Below are positions 33,112 through 40,108 of a DNA stretch of 64,000 nucleotides, piece by piece (positions within the stretch are counted from its first letter, which is position 1; the number at the start of each line of letters is the position of its first letter). Source of the DNA: an uncultured Devosia sp. (GTDB lineage: Bacteria; Pseudomonadota; Alphaproteobacteria; Rhizobiales; Devosiaceae); NCBI RefSeq assembly GCF_963517015.1, contig NZ_CAUQDV010000001.1, forward strand, positions 2,486,001-2,550,000, read 5' to 3'. The position numbers and the translations under genes were made by a program. The notes beneath the pieces are model-generated. The model was not told the DNA's origin, made no database searches, and saw nothing but the letters and a program-made list of their open reading frames with translations.

Positions 33112-35913
33112 TTATTCCTCGGTCGGAGCTTCCGGTGGAGCCTCGGGGGCGTCCGGCGCGTCGGGAACATCTTCGGCCTCGGGCTCGCTGATGTGTTCCA
33201 CGGACATGACCTTCTCGCCTTCGGCGGTATCGAAGACGATGACGCCCTGCGAACCGCGCGAGACGATGCGGATCGGCTTGTCGCCGCCAACCGGCAGGCG
33301 GATGGTCTGGCCACCGTCGCTGATCAGCATGATCTGGTCGGTGTCTTCCACGGGGAAGCTCGCCACCAGATGGCCGTTGCGCTTGTTGACCGCCATGGCG
33401 GTGATGCCCTTACCGCCACGGCCGGTGATGCGGTATTCATGGCTGGACGTGCGCTTGCCATAGCCGTTTTCGGAAATGGTCAGGATGAACTGCTCAAGCG
33501 CACTCATCTCGACATAACGCTCCTGCGGCAGTGCGCCGGCGACGACATCGCTTTCGTCGCTTGCGCTCTCCTCATCACCCTGCTCGCCACGCACGGCGCG
33601 GCTCATCTTGAGATAGGCGGCGCGTTCCTCGGCACTGGCGTCGGAGTGGTTGATCACGGCCATGGAGATGACCTTGTCGCCTTCGGCCAGCTGGATGCCG
33701 CGCACGCCCATGGAGTCGCGGCCCTTGAACAGGCGGACGTCATCGGTGCGGAAGCGGATCGCCTGGCCGAGAGCGGTGGTCAGCAGCACGTCGTTATTGG
33801 TTGCCGACGCGGTCTCGACGCCGACGATCTGATCGCCATCATCGAGCTTCATGGCGATCTTGCCGTTCTGGCGCACTTCGACGAAATCGGCCAGCGAATT
33901 GCGGCGTACGGTGCCGCGGGTCGTCGCGAACATGATGTCGAGGTTGGACCAGGTGGTCTCGTCCTCGGGCAGCGGCATGATGGTGGTCAGGCGTTCGCCC
34001 TGTTCGAGCGGCAGGATGTTGATCAGCGCCTTGCCGCGCGCATTGGTATTGGCCAGCGGCAGGCGCCAGACCTTGATCTTGTAGGCAATGCCGCGGTCGG
34101 TGAAGAACAGCACCGGCGTATGGGTATTGGCGACGAAGAGACGGGAAACGAAGTCCTCGTCACGCGTCGACATGCCCGAGCGGCCCTTGCCACCGCGGTT
34201 CTGCGCCCGATAGGTCGAGAGCGGCACGCGCTTGATGTAGCCCTCGTGCGACACGGTGACGACCATGTCTTCGCGGGCGATCAGGTCTTCGTCGTCGAAA
34301 TCGCCGACCACGTCGGAAATTTCGGTACGGCGCGGCTGGCCGAACTGTTCCTTGATCTCGGTCAGCTCGGTGCGGATGATTTCGATGACGCGCTCGCGGC
34401 TGCGCAGGATTTCGAGATAGTCCTCGATCTCGGTGCCCAGGCCATTGAGTTCGTCGCCGATTTCGTCACGACCCAGCGCCGTGAGGCGGGCGAGACGCAG
34501 TTCGAGGATGGCGCGGGCCTGTTCCTCGGAGAGGTTGAAGGTGCCGTCGTCATTGATGCGGTGGCGCGGATCGTCGATCAGCGCGATCAGCGGAGCGACG
34601 TCCTGGGCCGGCCAGCGGCGGGTCATCAACTGCTCGCGCGCCGTCGCCGGATCGGGCGCGGTGCGGATCAGGGCGATGACTTCATCGATATTGGCCACGG
34701 CCACAGCGAGACCGACCAGGATATGGGCGCGATCGCGGGCCTTGTTGAGGAGGAAACGCGCACGACGCGTAACCACTTCATGACGGAATTCAATAAACGC
34801 CTGCAAGATCTCGCGCAGGTTCATCAATTGCGGCTTGCCGCCGTTGAGCGCGACGAAGTTGCAGCCGAAGGACGACTGCAGCGCCGTGAAGCGATAGAGC
34901 TGGTTGAGCACGACATCGGGCAGCGCATCGCGCTTGATCTCGATGACCACGCGCATGCCCTCGCGCGAGGATTCATCGCGCATGTCGGCAATGCCCTCGA
35001 TGCGCTTTTCGCGCACGAGTTCGGCAATTTTTTCGACCAGAGCCGCCTTGTTCACCTGATAGGGCAGTTCGGTGATGATGATGGCTTCGCGTTCCTTGCG
35101 GATCTCCTCGACGGCCACGCGGCCGCGCACGAGAATGGAGCCGCGACCGGTTTCATAGGCCGAACGGATACCGGCGCGGCCCAGGATGATGCCGCCCGTC
35201 GGGAAATCGGGGCCCGGCAGGACTTCGAGCAATTCCTCGGTGGTGGCCATCTCGTTGTCGAGCAGCATCAGCGAGGCGTCGATGGTCTCGGCCAGGTTGT
35301 GGGTCGGAACATTGGTGGCCATGCCCACGGCAATGCCGCTGCCGCCATTGACCAGCATATTGGGGAAGCGCGCCGGCAGAACCGTCGGCTCACGCTCGGA
35401 GCCGTCATAGTTGTCGCGGTAGTTGACCGTATCCTTGTCGAGGTCATCGAGCAGGGAGTTGGTGATCTTTTGCATGCGCACTTCGGTATAGCGCATGGCG
35501 GCCGGCATATCGCCGTCGACCGAACCGAAATTGCCCTGACCTTCGATGAGCAGTTCGCCCATGGAAAAGTCCTGCGCCATGCGCACCAGGGCCATATAGA
35601 CCGCGCTGTCGCCGTGGGGGTGATACTTACCGATAACGTCGCCGACCACGCGGGCCGACTTGCGATAGGGCTTGTTATATTCGTAGCCGTTCTCGCTCAT
35701 CGAGAACAGGATGCGGCGGTGAACGGGCTTCAGGCCATCGCGCACGTCGGGCAGCGCGCGGCTCACGATCACGCTCATCGCATAATCGAGATACGACTTG
35801 CGCATCTCGTCGGTGATGGAGATCAGCGAAATGTCGGATGGCGGCAGGTCGCCGGTTCCGTTTTCAGGCGTATCGGTCACTGGGGTGATTCTACGTTTGT
35901 TTGACTGCCGCAT
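33112..35913 (-). CDS. gyrA: DNA gyrase subunit A
   Basis: 933 aa from ATG 35913; GTG 35880 is an alternative start, because the first 11 residues look unlike the family. It is the DNA-breakage subunit of gyrase. The catalytic Tyr142 lies in AMRYTEVRM. In the quinolone-resistance region the E. coli Ser83 equivalent is Ser103, but the Asp87 equivalent is Met107 (codon ATG on the coding strand). The GyrA box reads QNRGGKG near the start of the C-terminal wheel, and the protein ends with an acidic Pro/Glu tail. The tail and the Met are the notable points; length and domains are otherwise normal. Confidence 0.97.
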   Translation of the reverse strand: MRQSNKRRITPVTDTPENGTGDLPPSDISLISITDEMRKSYLDYAMSVIVSRALPDVRDGLKPVHRRILFSMSENGYEYNKPYRKSARVVGDVIGKYHPHGDSAVYMALVRMAQDFSMGELLIEGQGNFGSVDGDMPAAMRYTEVRMQKITNSLLDDLDKDTVNYRDNYDGSEREPTVLPARFPNMLVNGGSGIAVGMATNVPTHNLAETIDASLMLLDNEMATTEELLEVLPGPDFPTGGIILGRAGIRSAYETGRGSILVRGRVAVEEIRKEREAIIITELPYQVNKAALVEKIAELVREKRIEGIADMRDESSREGMRVVIEIKRDALPDVVLNQLYRFTALQSSFGCNFVALNGGKPQLMNLREILQAFIEFRHEVVTRRARFLLNKARDRAHILVGLAVAVANIDEVIALIRTAPDPATAREQLMTRRWPAQDVAPLIALIDDPRHRINDDGTFNLSEEQARAILELRLARLTALGRDEIGDELNGLGTEIEDYLEILRSRERVIEIIRTELTEIKEQFGQPRRTEISDVVGDFDDEDLIAREDMVVTVSHEGYIKRVPLSTYRAQNRGGKGRSGMSTRDEDFVSRLFVANTHTPVLFFTDRGIAYKIKVWRLPLANTNARGKALINILPLEQGERLTTIMPLPEDETTWSNLDIMFATTRGTVRRNSLADFVEVRQNGKIAMKLDDGDQIVGVETASATNNDVLLTTALGQAIRFRTDDVRLFKGRDSMGVRGIQLAEGDKVISMAVINHSDASAEERAAYLKMSRAVRGEQGDEESASDESDVVAGALPQERYVEMSALEQFILTISENGYGKRTSSHEYRITGRGGKGITAMAVNKRNGHLVASFPVEDTDQIMLISDGGQTIRLPVGGDKPIRIVSRGSQGVIVFDTAEGEKVMSVEHISEPEAEDVPDAPDAPEAPPEAPTEE

Positions 35914-35967
35914 TCATAGGCGATCTCACGGAAAAATGCGAATTTGGATGGCGTGAAGCTGTGGAGA

Positions 35968-37185
35968 TCAGGCTGGGGCGACACGCTTGCGGTTCATCTC
36001 GCGGAAACTGGGCATGGCAATGGGCGCCAGCGCCGCGACGAGATAGAGCAGGCCCGTCACGGCGAAGGCCATGGCAATGCCGAAACTGTCGACCAGAAGG
36101 CCAGCATAGATCCCGCCAAAGGGCATGAGGCACCAGGTGAGCGCGCCGACCAGGGCGATGACGCGACCGACCATGGGCTTGGGAATGCGCTCGAACAGGA
36201 TGGCACCGATGATGGGATTGATGAAGCCGGCAGCAAAGCCGCTGATCAGCAGAATAGCGAGAAGGGTCGGTAGCGGCGCGGACAGCGCCAGAGCAGTCAT
36301 CGGCAGCGGGCCCGCGCAGATAAAGCCGGCGGTATAGATCAGAAGGCGCGGCAGGCTGCGGCCGAAAATTGCGGCCAGCGTCGCGCCGCCCAGTGCACCG
36401 GCAGAAAAGGTGGCGAGGAATATCCCAACCCAGGAGACATCGAGCCCTCCTGCCTTGACCCAGACGGGCAGCAGCACGGTGGCATAGGCCTGATCGAAGA
36501 GATTGGTCACGGCGATCATGATGGTCATGCCGAGCAGGACCGGATCGCCGCGCAGCATGGCCCACCCTTCGGCAAACTGGGCAAGGTATTTTGAGCTGGA
36601 AGCCTCAGCTTTGTTCGCGCCCCCGAGGCCGACGAGCAAAAGCAGAGCCGACAGAAGGAAGGCCACCGCATTGACCAGCAAGGCCGGTACGGCGCCGACC
36701 AGGGCGATCAGCGCCCCTGCTCCGGCCGCACCCAGAATGCCGGCGAGGCGATCGCTGGCGCCCATGATCCCGGTAGTGCGTTCCAATGGTGCGCCGACCA
36801 GAGCTGCCACATCGGGCACCAGGGCCTGTTTGGCGGCGTCGGGCGGAGCGCGCAGCACGCCGATCAGCGCCACGGCCGGCATCAGCAGCCAGATGGACAG
36901 GATGCCGGACCAGTAGAGCAGCGGCACGATGGCCACCGCGAGAGCGGAGAGTATGTCGCACAGAATCGCAATGCGCCGGGCGCCGATGCGATCGATCAGC
37001 GGACCACCGAAAGCTTTGGCCAGCACATAGGGCAGCATTTCGGCCATGCCGACCAGACCAGTTAGCACGGGACTGCCCGTCGCGGTCAGCACCAGCCACG
37101 GAATGGCGATGGCCGAGAGGCGCGTGCCGCCGATGGAGCAGACGGTGGCGGCGGCCAGGGTGATGATCGGGAGCTGCCGCCTCAT
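35968..37185 (-). CDS. MFS transporter
   Basis: 405 aa from ATG 37185. About 12 membrane helices in two halves are seen, with the loop 2-3 motif GGPLIDRIGARR (motif A-like) near residue 60 and an ERIPKPMVGRV equivalent in the second half. It resembles the MFS_3/enterobactin-exporter-like branch, so efflux is likely; the substrate is unknown. The start overlaps the stop of the ArsR-type regulator by ATGA, which points to control by that regulator. Confidence 0.9.
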   Translation of the reverse strand: MRRQLPIITLAAATVCSIGGTRLSAIAIPWLVLTATGSPVLTGLVGMAEMLPYVLAKAFGGPLIDRIGARRIAILCDILSALAVAIVPLLYWSGILSIWLLMPAVALIGVLRAPPDAAKQALVPDVAALVGAPLERTTGIMGASDRLAGILGAAGAGALIALVGAVPALLVNAVAFLLSALLLLVGLGGANKAEASSSKYLAQFAEGWAMLRGDPVLLGMTIMIAVTNLFDQAYATVLLPVWVKAGGLDVSWVGIFLATFSAGALGGATLAAIFGRSLPRLLIYTAGFICAGPLPMTALALSAPLPTLLAILLISGFAAGFINPIIGAILFERIPKPMVGRVIALVGALTWCLMPFGGIYAGLLVDSFGIAMAFAVTGLLYLVAALAPIAMPSFREMNRKRVAPA

Positions 37186-37778
37186 GTCTCCGCCTCCCCC
37201 ACATGGGGCGCTGCGTGGAGAATGATGGAGAAGGGCCGCGTGCCCTCCGGCAGGTCCGAGCCAAGCGGCGGAGCACTGGCGCCGGCCTCCTGCAGCAGGG
37301 CCTGCATTTTCTTCACCAGCGCCTCGGCCTGTTCGGCCGTGAGCGCAATCGTATAGTCGCTGGCGGTCGAGGCGGAGCGCCATTCCGGCGCCAGGTCGGC
37401 ATAATGCGCGAGGGCCGCCTGCATCTGAGTGATCTGCCAGTTGAGCGCGGCCTGGCCGAAGGCCAGACCGACATCCAACGCGTCGCCCTGGGCATCCTTG
37501 GCCAGATAGTTGGTCATTTCATGCCGGGCACGCCACCAGCGATCCCGCGCATTGCCGCGGGTTTCATCCTCCTCGATGAAGCCATGCTGGGCCAATTGGC
37601 GCAGATGATAACTGGTCGCACCGGAATTGAGCCCCAGCCGTTCTGCAAGCCCCGAAGCGGTCGCGGGACCGTCTATACGGAGCAATCCCAACATGCGCAG
37701 GCGCATGGGATGCGCCAGTGCCTTGAGGGCAGTCGGATCGGGTGTGACGGTGGTTATTGTGCGCGCGTTGGTTGCCAT
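37182..37778 (-). CDS. ArsR-type winged-helix regulator
   Basis: 198 aa. A winged-helix domain (about 14-85: LKALAHPMRLRMLGLL, then GLNSGATSYHLRQLAQHGF and a basic wing) is followed by an alpha-helical C-terminal domain of unknown ligand specificity, longer than in metal-sensing ArsR proteins. No Cys/His metal site is seen, so a small-molecule effector is more likely. It is coupled to the MFS gene and sits 34 bp from a double operator, so it probably represses its own efflux operon. Confidence 0.9.
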   Translation of the reverse strand: MATNARTITTVTPDPTALKALAHPMRLRMLGLLRIDGPATASGLAERLGLNSGATSYHLRQLAQHGFIEEDETRGNARDRWWRARHEMTNYLAKDAQGDALDVGLAFGQAALNWQITQMQAALAHYADLAPEWRSASTASDYTIALTAEQAEALVKKMQALLQEAGASAPPLGSDLPEGTRPFSIILHAAPHVGEAET

Positions 37779-37811
37779 GACCCATCCTCAGAGACAAGTC
37801 AGGCTAACATC

Positions 37812-37841
37812 GCAAACATGTCTTTGCAAACATTCGTTTGC
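37812..37841. promoter_or_regulatory. Double operator of the ArsR-MFS operon
   Basis: Two inverted repeats share a GC: GCAAACATGTCTTTGC (37812-37827) and GCAAACATTCGTTTGC (37826-37841). The second is perfect (GCAAAC-4-GTTTGC). Together they present three evenly spaced copies of GCAAA/TTTGC, 34 bp before the regulator ATG. This is the expected layout for two ArsR dimers; binding is inferred. Confidence 0.72.
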
Positions 37842-37849
37842 AGTTCAGC

Positions 37850-38218
37850 TTATGCCGTTGGGTTCTGAATCATCCGGATCAGGCTGCAATCAGGGTCTAT
37901 GAGCGCCGCTACCCGGCCGCCCCAGGGTTCGAGGCGGGGTGGACCTAGGCGGGGCCAGCCGGTGCGTTGTTCGGGGATGCCGGCTGCTTTGCAGACGGCG
38001 TAGAGTGCGTCGAGGTCGTCGACGCGGAAGCAGGCGCTGAACCAGCTGGTAGCAGGGTCAAGTTCGGGATGCGGGATGAATTCGAGCTTGAGCGCACCGC
38101 GCGTCATGATCATCCAGCCGTCGTCGCGCCAATCGACGCTGAAGCCGAGCTTTCCGTAGAAGTCGGCGGTAACGTCGAAATTGCGGGATGGCAGGTTGGG
38201 CGTGGCGTGGTCGGTCAT
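37850..38218 (-). CDS. VOC-family (bleomycin-resistance-like) protein
   Basis: 122 aa. The glyoxalase/bleomycin-binding fold is seen in NLPSRNFDVTADFYGKLGF, a WMIMTRGALKLEF strand, DPATSWFSACFRVDD and the C-terminal RVAALIDPDCSLIRMIQN. Members of this subgroup sequester bleomycin-type drugs or act on small substrates; which cannot be told. It is transcribed toward the ArsR promoter region and ends just beyond the double operator. Confidence 0.9.
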   Translation of the reverse strand: MTDHATPNLPSRNFDVTADFYGKLGFSVDWRDDGWMIMTRGALKLEFIPHPELDPATSWFSACFRVDDLDALYAVCKAAGIPEQRTGWPRLGPPRLEPWGGRVAALIDPDCSLIRMIQNPTA

Positions 38219-38275
38219 GGAAGGGTCCTCCTGGCTGCGCTAGGAGAAATCATCGGCGCAGGCTATGCAAGGCCC

Positions 38276-38569
38276 ATGGCAGACACCTATCGCGCCTGGT
38301 TGCGCGGCGCTCATACATGGAAAACCATCGCGGTCATCGACCTGCGATCGATCGACGGGCTGGGCAAGTTGCTACAGTCGGCGGGACTGACGACGCTGGG
38401 CGAGATCGATCAGATGGACGGCGCCGAACTGCTCAAGCGCGAGGGCATCGGCGTCGGCGTGGTCCGCCGGGTCCGGGGCATCATTCGCCAGTGCAAGGCC
38501 GAGGAGCGGCGGCGGAAACCGGTAACGCCGAAGTTGCGCGTTCCGAAGCCGCGGGTTTTTCCGTCCTAG
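38276..38569 (+). CDS. Small helix-hairpin-helix protein resembling the RNA polymerase alpha CTD
   Basis: 97 aa from ATG 38276. The middle (LLQSAGLTTLGEIDQMDGAE and then KREGIGVGVVRRVRGII, about 32-70) follows the pattern of the alpha-subunit C-terminal domain, where a helix-hairpin-helix binds DNA and regulators. A short N-terminal segment (YRAWLRGAHTWKTIAVIDL) and a basic tail rich in Arg/Lys/Pro surround it. I do not know this family; the fold is inferred from the motif. Its stop shares CTAG with the HxlR gene. Confidence 0.65.
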   Translation: MADTYRAWLRGAHTWKTIAVIDLRSIDGLGKLLQSAGLTTLGEIDQMDGAELLKREGIGVGVVRRVRGIIRQCKAEERRRKPVTPKLRVPKPRVFPS

Positions 38570-38970
38570 TTCCAGCCATCGAAAACCTGTCGCGCCGCGC
38601 CGATACCGGAGTGGTTGCGGCTGGCCCATTCGATCAGGTGGCCGAAGGGGACGATGATGGATTCGCCCATGGGCGTCAGGCGGTATTCGACAGAGGGCGG
38701 CTTGGTGTCGAAGACTTGCCGCGCCACCATGCCGTCGCGCTGCAAGTCGCGCAGGGTCTGGGTCAGCATCTTTTGCGAGATGTCGGGCACTTCGCGGCGG
38801 AGCTGGTTGAAGCGGCGCGGGCCCGAGGCCAGCGTCATCACCAGCAGCATGCTCCACTTGTCGGAAATCTTGTCCAGGACGCCGCGCACCGGGCAATCGG
38901 GCAAGAGGCTCTGGGCATTCTCGTTCCAGCGCTGGACGTAAAGGGCGGCTTCTTCGGCACTGTCACGCAT
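38566..38970 (-). CDS. HxlR-family transcriptional regulator
   Basis: 134 aa, one winged-helix domain: PVRGVLDKISDKWSMLLVMTL, then RFNQLRREVPDISQKMLTQTLRDLQRDGM and the wing SVEYRLTPMGE. Cys26 precedes the HTH, as in redox-sensing members of the family such as HypR or QorR. It is divergent from the NAD(P)H-binding quinone-reductase-like gene, the ytfH-ytfG arrangement, so it is likely to regulate that gene. It overlaps the plus-strand HhH gene by 4 bp. Confidence 0.92.
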   Translation of the reverse strand: MRDSAEEAALYVQRWNENAQSLLPDCPVRGVLDKISDKWSMLLVMTLASGPRRFNQLRREVPDISQKMLTQTLRDLQRDGMVARQVFDTKPPSVEYRLTPMGESIIVPFGHLIEWASRNHSGIGAARQVFDGWN

Positions 38971-39027
38971 TTTGGCGGTTACTCCAAAGTGCCTCCTTTC
39001 GCTCCCGTTCGAAGCCGACTAGATAGC

Positions 39028-39057
39028 ACTCTCCATTCGATACTTACTCTCCATCGG
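39028..39057. promoter_or_regulatory. Direct repeat between hxlR and qorB
   Basis: ACTCTCCATTCG (39028-39039) and ACTCTCCATCGG (39046-39057) repeat at an 18-bp period in the divergent promoter region. They are candidate HxlR contact sites; family operators are often short repeats overlapping the promoter. Function not shown. Confidence 0.5.
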
Positions 39058-39101
39058 CATTCGCTGCAAGGACGAGTCGGTTTACAACACGGAGAGTGAA
39101 G

Positions 39102-39980
39102 ATGACGCAATATGGGGATCAGACCCTGCTGGTGACCGGCGCTGGCGGCAATCTCGGCCGTCTGGCCGTCGAGGAACTGCTGGCGCGCGGCGCGAGCAAG
39201 ATCGTAGCCGGTACGCGCGACACGGCCAAGCTGGCCGACCTGGCCGCTCGGGGTGTCGAGGTTCGCCACCTCGATTTCGACGATGCCGACAGCGTTGCCA
39301 AGGCTTTTGCCGGTGTCGATCGCGTGCTGCTGGTCAGCACCGTGGCGCATAATCGCCTCGAACAGCAGACCAAGGCCGTTGCAGCCGCCAAGGCCGCGGG
39401 CGTGAAATACATCGCCTACACCTCTGCACCCAATGCTCGTCCCAATGCCGATGCCGGTGGCATCAATGACCATTACTGGACCGAGCAGGCCATCGCCGCT
39501 TCGGGTCTCGACTTCACCCTGCTGCGCAATCACATCTATGCCGACATGACGATCGTCACCGCTGCGCAGACGCTCAGCAGCGGCCAGCTGTTCGACGCCA
39601 CCAATGGCGGCGGCCGCAACTATGTGTCGCGTCTCGACACCGCCCGCACTGCAGCAGGCGCGCTGCTCTCGGCCGAAGGCAAGGAGATTGTCGATGTGAC
39701 CGGCCCTGCCCCGGTCACCCAGGAAGAAGTCGCCGCGCTCTATGCCAAGCTGAGCGGCAACCCGATCACCCGCATCGGCCTTACCGGCGAACAGCTTGCC
39801 GGTGGCCTTGCCGCAGCCGGCCTGCCGCCCTTCATGGCGACCCTGCTGGTCGCCTTCGATCTCGACGCCGCTGCCGGCCACCATTCCATCGTCACGGACG
39901 TCGTCGAGCGCTTCTCCGGCCGCAAGCCCGAGACGCTGGAAAGCTTCATGACCGCCAACAAGGCGGCCATCATCGGCTGA
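39102..39980 (+). CDS. qorB: NAD(P)H-binding oxidoreductase, QorB/NmrA-like
   Basis: 292 aa from ATG 39102 with GGAG seven bases upstream; GTG 39096 is less likely. The Rossmann motif is TGAGGNLGR (about 13-21). An NmrA-like core follows: RDTAKLADLAARGVEVR, VDRVLLVSTV, YTSAPNA and a variable substrate domain. E. coli QorB reduces quinones with NADPH; here substrate use is inferred from the family and the divergent HxlR regulator. A GC-rich hairpin follows the stop. Confidence 0.88.
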   Translation: MTQYGDQTLLVTGAGGNLGRLAVEELLARGASKIVAGTRDTAKLADLAARGVEVRHLDFDDADSVAKAFAGVDRVLLVSTVAHNRLEQQTKAVAAAKAAGVKYIAYTSAPNARPNADAGGINDHYWTEQAIAASGLDFTLLRNHIYADMTIVTAAQTLSSGQLFDATNGGGRNYVSRLDTARTAAGALLSAEGKEIVDVTGPAPVTQEEVAALYAKLSGNPITRIGLTGEQLAGGLAAAGLPPFMATLLVAFDLDAAAGHHSIVTDVVERFSGRKPETLESFMTANKAAIIG

Positions 39981-39986
39981 CGGACT

Positions 39987-40010
39987 GGCTCCGCGCTTCG
40001 GCGCGGAGCC
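39987..40010 (+). terminator. Stable hairpin after qorB
   Basis: GGCTCCGCGC pairs perfectly with GCGCGGAGCC around a TTCG tetraloop, 6 bp after the qorB stop. There is no T-run, so it may stabilise the 3' end or act with Rho rather than terminate alone. Confidence 0.65.
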
Positions 40011-40108
40011 GCAAAGCCCTGTGCAACCAGCGCTCTGGCGGCTGGACGGGCAAAAGATAAAACCCTACCAATTGGCGGCATTCCCATCATTGCGGAGTTG
40101 GGTGTCCC

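Noticed and set aside
32815..35904. 1029-aa open frame antisense to gyrA
   Set aside because: Mirror image of gyrA codon bias; repetitive His/Asp/Gly text with no motif.
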